Shown here one piece after another: positions 26,001-33,957 of a stretch of DNA of 64,000 nucleotides (position 1 is its first letter; each line of letters begins with the position of its first letter). Under the pieces are notes generated by a model, which was given only the letters and a program-made list of their open reading frames with translations, was not told where the DNA came from and ran no database searches. Position numbers and translations under genes: made by a program. The DNA is from Prevotella melaninogenica (lineage in GTDB: Bacteria; Bacteroidota; Bacteroidia; Bacteroidales; Bacteroidaceae). The DNA lies in NCBI RefSeq assembly GCF_018128065.1, contig NZ_CP072360.1:1616501-1680500 (forward strand), written 5' to 3'.

Positions 26001-27431
26001 ATGGCTCTCCGTCATTGGATAATAAGCCGCAATATTACGTCCAAAGGCATCGATAACAGCCCTCCCACTGACGATGGAGACCTTTTGATTGCTGCCACCA
26101 GACCAGACCACACCTGTCTGTTTCGTCTGGACGGCACGCATCAGCGAGTCGGCAAAGGTGTAGGTATCTATGTTGCCTTCCTTAGAATAATGAATGGTAT
26201 GTGCCTTACGTTCTGCAGGGAAGTACTCAAAGCGGATAGTAAACGGCTGACCGCTCTCTATCTCATACGGAGCACGGATAGTCCTCTGTCTGCCCAGTGC
26301 ATCGTAGGTGTATTCCATCTTCTGCCCGTTAAGGTCGGTCGTTACGGCCGGAGCATTCCAAAGACCATCATAAGCCGTACTGGAGCTATAGCCGTAGGCA
26401 TCCTTGACACTTGTCACAAGACTGTGATAGAGGTCATCATACGTATAAGCATAGAACATACGCTGATGGTTATAGTTCTCCGGCTTCGTCATGCGTGTGA
26501 TGTTGCCATAGCCATCGTAAGTCATGTTATAGACAGAAGGCTTGTCACCGTTATGGAGCATGATTTCCGTTATCTCACCGTTGCCGTCTACCTTCGTTGA
26601 GCGTTCACGATAAATCTTACTACCACTGCTGACAGTGATATGGCTCGGGATACTGACGATATACTTGTCGGCAATCTTATGATAGTTAATGTTTGCCTCT
26701 AAGCTATAGGCTGTTGTAGTCTCCTTATATCCCTGTAGGTTACCATAGTCATCGTAAGTATTGCTGACAGCAACCGACAGACTGTCCCCACTGACTTCAT
26801 CAAAGTTACTTTGAACGAGTGTCTTTAGGGCAGGGAAGACAACAGCATCTGTCGTATTATTACCAACGGCAAGTGTCTTCAGGTCGTAGTCATAGACAGC
26901 GCCCTGCAGTTTCTTTCCATCAGCGGTATAGAGATATTCACTCGTAACAAGTTCATGTGCATAGTAATCCCTGTTCTTACCATAGGTCTGTACGGAGTAA
27001 CGATAGAGTCTATCACCATTCTCTGTGTCTATCTGATTAGTACGTACCTGCTTGAAACCATAGAAGTCACGCTCACGGCGGTCACGATAGCCACCGCTAT
27101 ATTCAAAGGTATTCCTGCTTCGTACTGCTCCGTTCTCCTTGTATCCACCTGTCGTCTCAACCGATGACATCACCCAGCGACGTCCCGGCAAGTCGTAACT
27201 TGGAGTTGTCTGCTCATAGTTGATATTGATATGTCCGCCGAAAGGAAGTGTCACGCTCTTTAGCATATTCGTTCTGCCCGTAAGGTTGCGGTAGACTATA
27301 AGCTGCTTTGCTCCATCAGCGACAATAATATCTGGATGTCCGTCACCGTCGATATCTCTCAAGGCTGTTTCAGTATAGCTGACACCATCAGACAAAGAAC
27401 CTACTCCCTTGAATGTAAGTCTGAATTTCAA
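23040..27431 (-). CDS. Orphan RHS-core protein I with intact HExxH metallopeptidase-like tip
   Basis: 1463 residues. It starts with a short unrelated lead (MKFRLTFKGVGSLSDG), an FG-GAP calcium motif (DIDGDGHPD) and then about 1200 residues of RHS core. Tip from about 1248: AAHLLHLVSGVNEQQ, then RNAHEVGHIPQIK (HExxH, about residues 1356-1360), then TKEKEADKGAITF, whose Glu is a candidate third zinc ligand as in gluzincins; the HExxHxxQ...ExEAD order recalls DUF4157-type peptidase domains. This is the only one of the three related tips (E, F, I) in a single frame. Whether it is expressed is unclear since no promoter is seen. Confidence 0.75.
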   Translation of the reverse strand: MKFRLTFKGVGSLSDGVSYTETALRDIDGDGHPDIIVADGAKQLIVYRNLTGRTNMLKSVTLPFGGHININYEQTTPSYDLPGRRWVMSSVETTGGYKENGAVRSRNTFEYSGGYRDRRERDFYGFKQVRTNQIDTENGDRLYRYSVQTYGKNRDYYAHELVTSEYLYTADGKKLQGAVYDYDLKTLAVGNNTTDAVVFPALKTLVQSNFDEVSGDSLSVAVSNTYDDYGNLQGYKETTTAYSLEANINYHKIADKYIVSIPSHITVSSGSKIYRERSTKVDGNGEITEIMLHNGDKPSVYNMTYDGYGNITRMTKPENYNHQRMFYAYTYDDLYHSLVTSVKDAYGYSSSTAYDGLWNAPAVTTDLNGQKMEYTYDALGRQRTIRAPYEIESGQPFTIRFEYFPAERKAHTIHYSKEGNIDTYTFADSLMRAVQTKQTGVVWSGGSNQKVSIVSGRAVIDAFGRNIAAYYPMTESHGNIGTYNHATGDLQAKTEYDAHDRTMSVTLADGSVTRTAYSIGSHDGEPMLQTTVTDALGRHAESYTDAKGRNRETVQHARGEDITVKYSYDPVGQVMTVQHPNGRETKYAYDLLGRKLMVNHPDAGETDMTYDAAGNLLTKLTAELRKSISDKGYISYTYDFERLHEVLYPENLFNRVTYTYGKAGDKYNRAGRLALVEDASGGEAYYYGRQGEVTKTVRTVMASVADIRTYVYGATYDSWNRVQTMTYPDGEVVTYHYNAAGQVESLTSNKQGRQSVIVDRIGYDKEGHTVYTKLGNGTETTYTYDKQRERLQVMNLTADGQTVMENRYQYDAVDNILGITNAANPTSLTKLNKAKLGGRSSHTYEYDELNRLVHASGKAKRASYDMVMSFGRMSEPLTKVQKVDSTTTAKSYNFAYKYEDSNHPTAPTQIGHDHYTYDANGNPTLVTNDSTNTTREMYWDEDNRLMVLSDNGKTSRYTYNAAGERIMKSYGTMEGVYINGAPQGITFHETDNFTLYPASILSVNKNRFTKHYFIGDKRIASRIGTGLFNNVYGRNGSYVTAGQQDYAERMNQIQTQKEAYYKQQGIAPGVPTMKGAYGDPENTKRGYNSIIDTLGNHDVPQGWIQTPRPNTTPNTNPGPPVSWNDPSTPDDPQAGYGYIPNDTTCEETFFYHSDHLGSTSYITDDKANITQYDAYLPYGELLVDEHSSSEDLPYKFNGKQFDEETGLYYYGARYMNPMASIWYGVDPLAEKYPNVNGYCYTMDNPIKYLDPNGKQSENSIILARNPLGGYYFTPAAAHLLHLVSGVNEQQILFANVIFEETGILNGSIGTAGSSLTAGKDPDHAIITHYYYNFKNNMTYRETNGAFFYEFMERNAHEVGHIPQIKGKRHLVGSVYQYLRNILSGQNWHDGSYSTKEKEADKGAITFRKFSAFIDKNYKMKGLEKLFKNKNNSQDQIIERLDQWWKAFITNKFGKKSESKTKKR

Positions 27432-27557
27432 AATTCAAAAATGAATCGAAATTGAGACCGAGAAGTTGCCTTACCCTGAGACAGAAGTTTTCTCAAATAT
27501 ATATACGAACCTTTTTTCCTTTTGAATTGGCAGTGCTCTCTCCATCTTTTCCTTTAG
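27432..27557. other. Spacer between cassettes I and J
   Basis: AT-rich, no gene seen. It contains short fragments only; no terminator-like hairpin was found. Confidence 0.3.
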
Positions 27558-28256
27558 TCATAAGTTTATTTTGTTTTGTAAATAATCAATTACAACTTTA
27601 TGCGTTGAATCAACATCATACGATACACTGGTGCTTAAACCATTTTGTGTGAATATAGTCCATGTACCTATTCGCTTTGCTCTTTTCGTTTTGTCATTAT
27701 ATAGGGAATATCCTTTTGCAGCAATATGCCCGTTTTTATATCTCTTTATCACATACACAACTTTCCCAGACTTTATATTATTATACGTCAAAACGCTGTC
27801 TTTTTCTTTGTCCCCAACTTTATGGAATAATACTATCCCATTATCACGAGACTCGAGTAAATATTGTGAATACAATTTATGTCTAAATTCATTTATGGAG
27901 TCTATACCATCGCCTGCATACCATTTATCAGTATTGGAGTAATATGTCCAAGTTCCATCTCTCTTATCAAAAGAGAGCGAAAATTCACAATCACTCATGA
28001 AATAATAAATATAAGAATAACCATGAAACATAACTTCTGAAGTCTCTTGGTTTTCAGATAAATCAATAGAATCTAATTTTGTAGGATACATTCCATGAGA
28101 ATGGCGGTACTGCTCTAATCTACTTATAATATCTTTACCATACTTTTTACCTAAATAAATTTCGTAATAATTACCAGAAATAATTATTAAGGATATAACA
28201 ACAATTGAAAAAACAATTGACATGGCAGTTTTACCTATTATCATTTTTGTCTTCAT
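27558..28256 (-). CDS. Membrane-anchored immunity protein for cassette J with MORN/YwqK-like end
   Basis: 232 residues. An N-terminal transmembrane segment (SIVFSIVVISLIIISGNYY) is followed by a region with ISRLEQYRHSHGMYPTKL, superficially like a pseudopilin N-terminal helix, and near the C-terminus RYKNGHIAAKGYSLYND...IGTWTIFTQNG, which fits the YxNGxxxxxGxxxxxxxxGxWxxYxxNG pattern of MORN/YwqK-type repeats found in many immunity proteins. The soluble part would be periplasmic. Starts 50 nt after toxin J. Confidence 0.6.
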   Translation of the reverse strand: MKTKMIIGKTAMSIVFSIVVISLIIISGNYYEIYLGKKYGKDIISRLEQYRHSHGMYPTKLDSIDLSENQETSEVMFHGYSYIYYFMSDCEFSLSFDKRDGTWTYYSNTDKWYAGDGIDSINEFRHKLYSQYLLESRDNGIVLFHKVGDKEKDSVLTYNNIKSGKVVYVIKRYKNGHIAAKGYSLYNDKTKRAKRIGTWTIFTQNGLSTSVSYDVDSTHKVVIDYLQNKINL

Positions 28257-28305
28257 ACTTCAATTCCATTAATTATAATATATCCACAAAATATTATCAT
28301 TTTAA

Positions 28306-30999
28306 TTATAAGTTCATTGTTTTATCACTTTTTTTATATCTCAATGATCCGAGATTATTATTGTCAATACTAATATTCATTATTTTCCTTTTTTCATCAA
28401 AATATAATCTTATGTTACCTTTATTTGTTTTATTAAAATTTGATATAAGCTTAAGTACATCTTGTTTGGTATAATTAGCATCTTTAGGAGGATTGTAATA
28501 GGCATTCATAGCTAATTGTGAGAAATAAATTGCCTGACCACCCTTGTAAGCTTGAGTTGTCCTAGCAAAAGTCCAATGACTACTTGCCCGAGATACAACC
28601 GATGCATGAAGAAAATGACTCTCACCCATCCCTCTATGATTATCTTGAAAGTGCATGTCTTCATGAAACAACGTATTCATTAAATTATATTTATTTTTAA
28701 GAAGAATATCCGGTGTGCCATTTTCTCCTGCTGGAATCCAGATACCATTATCTTTAGGCTCATAATAAGCAGTTTCATCCTTTCTTATCTCACCTATAGT
28801 GCCTACGGTCGCTTTTATACCTATAGCTTTGGCATAATACCCAGCAACGTTCGCAATTATTTGTCTGTTCTTCTCGTTTCCCCAACCAAATAAAATTGAC
28901 TTAGTTTCATAATCTGAAAAATATTTCTTAGAACCATCTGGATTAACAATTGTTATATTCGCAGAATTATTATTTACGACTTTAATTATATTGCCATTAC
29001 CATTCACGTGAAACTCATCATTGCCATCAACATCAATAATTTTAATGGGATTAGCACTACAATATACATAAGAACCTAAAAATTGATACTTCTCCGCCAA
29101 CGGATCCACCCCATACCATAAACTCGTGACTGGATTCAAATACCTTGCACCATAATAGTATAGGCCAGTTTCCTCATCGAACAGCTTGCCGTTGAACTTG
29201 TACGGTAAGTCTTCACTTGATGAGTGCTCATCAACTAACAACTCACCGTATGGTAGGTAGGCATCATACTGTGTGATGTTGGCTTTATCATCTGTGATGT
29301 AAGACGTGCTGCCTAAGTGGTCACTATGATAGAAGAAGGTTTCTTCTTTTGTGGTATCATTAGGGATGTATCCATATCCAGCCTGCGGGTCATCAGGGTT
29401 GCTTGGGTCGTTCCAGCTTACAGGTGGACCGGGGTTGGTGTTCGGTGTGGTGTTGGGGCGTGGAGTCTGAATCCAACCCTGTGGCACATCATGGTTACCG
29501 AGTTCTGTGAGGACGGCATTATAACCTACACCCGTGTTCTCTGGATCACCATACGCACCCTTCTCTGTTGGCACACCAGGTGCTACACCCACCTTCTTAT
29601 AATATGCCTCCTTCTGTGTCTGAATCTGATTCATACGTTCCGCATAGTCCTGCTGACCAGCCGTTACGTATGAGCCGTTGCGTCCATAGACGTTGTTAAA
29701 CAGACCAGTTCCAATCCTTGATGCTATGCGTTTGTCACCAATGAAATAATGCTTCGTGAAGCGATTTTTATTGACAGAGAGGATACTTGCAGGGTAGAGC
29801 GTGAAGTTGTCTGTTTCGTGGAACGTGATGCCTTGTGGTGCACCATTAATATACACACCTTCCATCGTTCCGTAACTCTTCATGATGCGTTCACCAGCAG
29901 CATTGTAAGTATAACGACTCGTCTTGCCGTTGTCAGAGAGTACCATCAGACGGTTGTCTTCATCCCAATACATCTCACGGGTAGCATTTGTAGAGTCGTT
30001 CATTACCAGCGTTGGATTACCGTTGGCATCGTATGTGTAATGGTCGTGACCAATCTGCGTTGGAGCCGTCGGGTGGTTACTGTCCTCATACTTATAAGCA
30101 AAGTTATAAGACTTAGCTGTTGTCGTTGAGTCCACCTTCTGTACCTTCGTCAGCGGTTCACTCATCCGTCCGAACGACATCACCATGTCATACGATGCAC
30201 GCTTTGCCTTACCGTTTGCATGAACAAGACGGTTCAGCTCGTCATACTCATACGTATGCGAACTCCTTCCTCCTAACTTCGCCTTGTTGAGTTTCGTCAG
30301 CGATGTTGGGTTGGCAGCATTTGTAATACCCAGGATATTATCCACAGCATCATAACGATACTTGTTTTCCATCACAGCCTGACCATCCGCTGTAAGGTTC
30401 ATCACCTGCAGATGCTCACGCTGCTTGTCGTAGGTATAGGTAGTCTCCGTGCCATTACCGAGCTTCGTATAAACCGTATGACCCTCCTTGTCGTAACCTA
30501 TCCTATCAACAATAACGCTCTGACGTCCCTGTTTATTGCTCGTAAGACGCTCAACTTGTCCGGCTGCATTGTAGTGGTAAGTTACCACTTCACCATCAGG
30601 ATAAGTCATCGTATGCACCCGGTTCCAGCTGTCATACGTAGCACCATAGACATAAGTCCTGATATCCGCCACACTCGCCATGACTGTACGGACAGTCTTC
30701 GTCACCTCACCTTGTCGACCATAGTAATAGGCTTCACCGCCACTCGCATCCTCAACGAGGACAAGACGACCGGCACGGTTATACTTATCGCCAGCCTTAC
30801 CATAGGTATAAGTAACACGATTAAAGAGGTTTTCTGGATAAAGCACCTCATGGAGTCGTTCGAAGTCGTAGGTGTAAGAGATATAACCCTTGTCAGATAT
30901 CGACTTCCTAAGCTCTGCCGTGAGCTTCGTCAGGAGGTTGCCTGCCGCATCGTAAGTCATGTTATAGACAGAAGGCTTGTCACCGTTATACGTTGTCAA
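28306..30999 (-). CDS. Orphan RHS-core protein J with HExxH (HEDMH) tip
   Basis: 897 residues. The start is a hybrid: MTTYNGDKPSVYNMTYD belongs to an early core position and is fused directly to AAGNLLTKLTAEL from about 250 residues further on, so an internal deletion occurred between two NMTYD/DMTYD repeats. Core to about residue 657; the tip then has NTLFHEDMHFQDN (HExxH, about 779-783), followed by ESHFLHASVVSR and SSHWTFARTTQAYKGG. This metallopeptidase-like arrangement is different from E/F/I. Partner immunity protein is membrane-anchored. A TAnnTTTG box lies just upstream. Confidence 0.75.
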   Translation of the reverse strand: MTTYNGDKPSVYNMTYDAAGNLLTKLTAELRKSISDKGYISYTYDFERLHEVLYPENLFNRVTYTYGKAGDKYNRAGRLVLVEDASGGEAYYYGRQGEVTKTVRTVMASVADIRTYVYGATYDSWNRVHTMTYPDGEVVTYHYNAAGQVERLTSNKQGRQSVIVDRIGYDKEGHTVYTKLGNGTETTYTYDKQREHLQVMNLTADGQAVMENKYRYDAVDNILGITNAANPTSLTKLNKAKLGGRSSHTYEYDELNRLVHANGKAKRASYDMVMSFGRMSEPLTKVQKVDSTTTAKSYNFAYKYEDSNHPTAPTQIGHDHYTYDANGNPTLVMNDSTNATREMYWDEDNRLMVLSDNGKTSRYTYNAAGERIMKSYGTMEGVYINGAPQGITFHETDNFTLYPASILSVNKNRFTKHYFIGDKRIASRIGTGLFNNVYGRNGSYVTAGQQDYAERMNQIQTQKEAYYKKVGVAPGVPTEKGAYGDPENTGVGYNAVLTELGNHDVPQGWIQTPRPNTTPNTNPGPPVSWNDPSNPDDPQAGYGYIPNDTTKEETFFYHSDHLGSTSYITDDKANITQYDAYLPYGELLVDEHSSSEDLPYKFNGKLFDEETGLYYYGARYLNPVTSLWYGVDPLAEKYQFLGSYVYCSANPIKIIDVDGNDEFHVNGNGNIIKVVNNNSANITIVNPDGSKKYFSDYETKSILFGWGNEKNRQIIANVAGYYAKAIGIKATVGTIGEIRKDETAYYEPKDNGIWIPAGENGTPDILLKNKYNLMNTLFHEDMHFQDNHRGMGESHFLHASVVSRASSHWTFARTTQAYKGGQAIYFSQLAMNAYYNPPKDANYTKQDVLKLISNFNKTNKGNIRLYFDEKRKIMNISIDNNNLGSLRYKKSDKTMNL

Positions 31000-31050
31000 A
31001 CGGAAGTGTACAACTGCAAATATACAACTTTATTTTGTAAATGGGTCTTT
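31000..31050 (-). repeat. Leader of cassette J, duplicated near IS66 at 59491-59567
   Basis: The sequence just before J (reading minus: CCATTTACAAAATAAAGTTG, then TTTGACAACGTATAACxGTG) is found again in plus orientation at 59494-59567, including about 30 bases of core coding for DKPSVYNMT. The portion outside the core has no equivalent in the full-length gene, so both copies derive from one ancestral junction. Confidence 0.8.
31017..31024 (-). promoter_or_regulatory. Possible -7 promoter box for cassette J
   Basis: TATATTTG on the minus strand matches the Bacteroidota TAnnTTTG box, 18 nt before the ATG of J. No TTTG box is found at the right distance upstream, so activity is uncertain; the duplicate at 59.5 kb has TATACTTC instead. 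Confidence 0.35.
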
Positions 31051-31137
31051 AGATCATGGGAAAACGGGGAAGGATAGTGTGCGTTGTGCGCGTAAATGTA
31101 ACCAAGAAAAAGCATCAAAACCCCTAATTAAGTTTAA

Positions 31138-31807
31138 TTTTTAGTTGCTGTCACTTTTAACACTTTGCGTAATAAGTTTATATTCAGATGATTAAAGGCA
31201 GGAAGGGAGTGACAGAAATGACAGTAAAAACGGAAATGGTATACGGTAGGATTTTGTCTTTGGGAGGGAAAGGTCGACTGATAGTTATAAGATACGGCTG
31301 TTAGTGGTAAAACGCTCTGGCGCAGGTCCTCGTAAGATTATCCGTCCTTCCATATACCACCGCACCATTACGGACTAATCAGAAATATTTTTACAAGAGA
31401 TTGAAGCTACATATCCACAAAATTAAAAGAAAAGTAAAGTAAAGCATTCATACTTGTAGTCCATTGTTTACCAAAGACTTACAAATGCCCTTCTAAAAGG
31501 TGCTCTTTTACGCTTCAAAAGGGCACCTTTTACACCTCAAAAGAGCACCTTTTACCCTGCGGAAGGGCATCTTTTGCCGTGTCAAAGTCCATCTGCTATT
31601 TTCAATTTATGAATCTTTATTACAATCCCTCTTATGCCCTTTCCCCTTTCATAACAAGCGAGTATTTCCCCCTCCGCATTATTAGAACGACATCATTTAA
31701 ACAACTACTTTTCAATTTTCCTGTCACTTCTGTCACTCCTCAACACATCACAACGCATTGATAACAAGTTATTTATACGAAATGTTAAAAGTGACAGCAA
31801 CTAAAAA
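31138..31807. mobile_element. 670-bp element bounded by 24-bp perfect inverted repeats
   Basis: 31138-31161 and 31784-31807 are perfect inverted copies (GTTAAAAGTGACAGCAACTA and four more bases). An inner pair, 31206-31224 and 31721-31739, repeats GGAGTGACAGAA(A/G)TGACAG inverted. The interior has no credible gene. It contains the 22-23-bp repeats at 31486-31581. This could be a non-autonomous transposable element or a protein-binding or replication-related region (GTGACAG boxes); no target duplication identified. Confidence 0.6.
31486..31581. repeat. Four tandem 22-23-bp palindromic-like repeats
   Basis: Units with the pattern CTTCAAAAGGGCACCTTTTA occur head to tail with slight changes (CTAAAAGGTGCTCTTTTACG; CTTCAAAAGGGCACCTTTTA; CCTCAAAAGAGCACCTTTTA; CGGAAGGGCATCTTTTGC). 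Each unit is partly self-complementary (AAAAGGxGCxCTTTT). Related degenerate units are at 47961-48070. Confidence 0.75.
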
Positions 31808-31924
31808 CAAAAAATACTTTGGGGTTTAGAGTAATTATAAACCATGTAATTCCAAAGATGTGTCCGAAGAAATGTGTATTGTTCCTTATGGTTATAAGTA
31901 TTCCTTACATTGGAACAAAGAAAA

Positions 31925-31961
31925 CCAAAAAGGCTGAATCCCTCACTTAGGATTCAACCTT
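31925..31961 (-). terminator. Rho-independent terminator downstream of immunity gene K
   Basis: On the minus strand AAGGTTGAATCC - loop - GGATTCAGCCTT forms a 12-bp stem with one G-U pair, followed by TTTTT. It lies about 95 nt beyond the stop of the K immunity gene and would end transcription coming from the full-length RHS gene, leaving cassettes A-J outside that transcript. Confidence 0.75.
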
Positions 31962-32055
31962 GAATTATATCTAATAAAATGTTTAGCGGACAACGATTTT
32001 ATTCTATCCTATTGTGGTTATATACGTCATGTTTTTGTATTTCTAAACCACCTAA

Positions 32056-32900
32056 TTATAAAAAGTATCCTTCTTCTAAAGAAAGTTCTTTTACCGCTTT
32101 ATCATTTATTATTTCTAACTTGATAGGATAAGGGAAGTTCCAATCGTCAATCAATAGACTTCGATAATTGGGTATCTTATGACTATGCAAAATATTCTGT
32201 TTGTTCAATAAATCTCCTGATTGTTTTAAATTATACAACACTATCAAGTGCCCATTCCAAAAGAAATACCCATTAAATTTTGAAGAATCATAAAAAATCA
32301 TTGGACGGAAGATGACATACTGCTTACCCTTCTCTTGTTTAAAACGAAGCTCATATAATACTGAAGGGGCGTTTTCAATATAGTTATGAAGAAATTTCTT
32401 TAATCCCGTATTCTTTATAATATTTGTATCAACATAGCCTCCCTTAGATAATAAGGAGAAACCTTTGGGAATTCTAACTATTCTATTTTCATTAGTGATA
32501 AGAAATGCTCGTTGAATTGGCTCCGTTATACCTTTTGATTGGAAAACATTTCTGTAGCCATCTATTTTGCCACTATATTTTTTTAAGACTTTTGTATCTA
32601 CTATATGTGTCCTATCTAAACTATCCGTCTGGAAATATGTTATTAACTTTCCATTATAGATATAATAACCATCAATCATGTCTGGGTCATAAGCACCTAA
32701 CCCAGTCATAAATAACAAGTTATAATTATTAATTTTAGACACTTGTATTTGTATCACATTATATTCTGGATGCTCTTTAGAGAATTGGTTAAGCACATAT
32801 TGTAGAGATGGGGAAATTGGTTCCTTTTTGATTGTACAACCCGAAAGTGCAAAAAGAGAACCAGAACAAAAACCGTTTTCGTTATGTTATCTATAGACAT
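32056..32900 (-). CDS. Lipoprotein immunity gene for cassette K, frameshifted in signal peptide
   Basis: The uninterrupted frame runs from a GTG at 32796 (246 residues), but sequence upstream shows that the gene is longer. From the ATG at 32900, which overlaps the toxin K stop by 14 nt, the reading is MSIDNITKTVFVLVLF, and after one added T in the run at 32851-32855 it continues FALSGCTIKKEP in the main frame: a complete lipoprotein signal with lipobox LSGC. Thus a single base has been lost in a 5-base A/T run. The mature protein (YYIYNGKLITYF, YFFWNGHLIVLYN duplicated motif) has no family I recognise. Confidence 0.65.
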
Positions 32901-33900
32901 ATTTTCTTATTCGTTGATAGCTTGGATTAAAAATTGGATTAATCTTTGACTTTTGAAGATTATATTGATATAATTGTTTTGCTTGTTTCGAGTCACCAGC
33001 ATAATAGATAAATGCCTTGGGATAGTTATCCAAAGTCTGACGAGGATGGTCTTGTCTATACCTTCCATAAATAGCATCTAATGTCCACACATCTCCGTCT
33101 CTGTAATATTGTTTTACTAATTCTCCTGCAGGTGTATTTTTATACTCATTATAGTTACCTGATGCTCTTGTTACTCCCTCATTGCTTCCCCACGGATGGC
33201 TGTGTAACATAAATAAAAATTTTCCCGCATTTACAGTATTGACGTCAGCAGTCGATTGAAAATCAGAATTAAGTTTGAAAACAACTCCCCCATTATCACT
33301 TCTTTCTCCTATAAGATTCCACTCTACATTAGTATAATCTGCTACGAATTTAAAGAATTTAAAAGCATCTTCAGAGTTAGTCGTTGATGCATTTGTTCCG
33401 TTTCGTGTCTTATTTTTTACTAACTGAGAAGCAAGTCCCTTATTTATGAGAATATTGCTTTTATCAGAAGAAAAGATTCGATCTGTAGTTTTAGCATTTG
33501 TCCTTCTCCAAAAAGATATCTGCCCATTTTTATTTAGTTTATAATCATCTTTCCCATCAGGATCTATCATATTAATAGGGTTCCCATGACAATAAACATA
33601 CGCCCCTATATTCGGAAACTTCTCCGCCAACGGATCTACCCCATACCAAACACTTGCCACAGGATTCAAGTACCTTGCACCATAATAGTACAAGCCTGTC
33701 TCTTCATCCAGCTGCTTCCCGTTGAACTTATAGGGTAGGTCTTCGGAGCTACTATGCTCATCAACTAACAGTTCGCCGTATGGTAGGTAAGCATCATACT
33801 GGGTGATGTTGGCTTTGTCATCTGTGATGTAAGACGTGCTACCTAAGTGGTCACTGTGATAGAAGAAGGTTTCCTCTTTCGTAGTGTCATTTTCTTCCAT
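32887..33900 (-). CDS. Orphan RHS-core protein K with JAB-like toxin tip
   Basis: 337 residues, the shortest core of all (about 110 residues from DTTKEETFFYHSDHLG to DPDGKDD). The 223-residue tip has WNLIGERSDNGG, then FLFMLHSHPWGSNEG (HxHP around residue 232) and SGNYNEYK...GDVWTLD. E...HSHP...D is the metal-binding pattern of the JAB/MPN fold, and JAB-like toxin tips are known in Bacteroidota RHS proteins. Function as a toxin (possibly an isopeptidase or related hydrolase) is inferred. It is the first cassette behind the full-length gene, and its transcript ends at the terminator at 31.93 kb. Confidence 0.7.
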   Translation of the reverse strand: MEENDTTKEETFFYHSDHLGSTSYITDDKANITQYDAYLPYGELLVDEHSSSEDLPYKFNGKQLDEETGLYYYGARYLNPVASVWYGVDPLAEKFPNIGAYVYCHGNPINMIDPDGKDDYKLNKNGQISFWRRTNAKTTDRIFSSDKSNILINKGLASQLVKNKTRNGTNASTTNSEDAFKFFKFVADYTNVEWNLIGERSDNGGVVFKLNSDFQSTADVNTVNAGKFLFMLHSHPWGSNEGVTRASGNYNEYKNTPAGELVKQYYRDGDVWTLDAIYGRYRQDHPRQTLDNYPKAFIYYAGDSKQAKQLYQYNLQKSKINPIFNPSYQRIRKYVYR

Positions 33901-33957
33901 ATTTGAAATCTATCAATTAATAAATATCATCTCGCGTGATGCTGTTTTACAGAAGAT

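Noticed and set aside
551..31000. CRISPR array or simple tandem duplication
   Set aside because: The repeated units are kilobase-sized RHS coding segments of unequal length separated by genes; no short direct repeat plus equal-spacer pattern exists.
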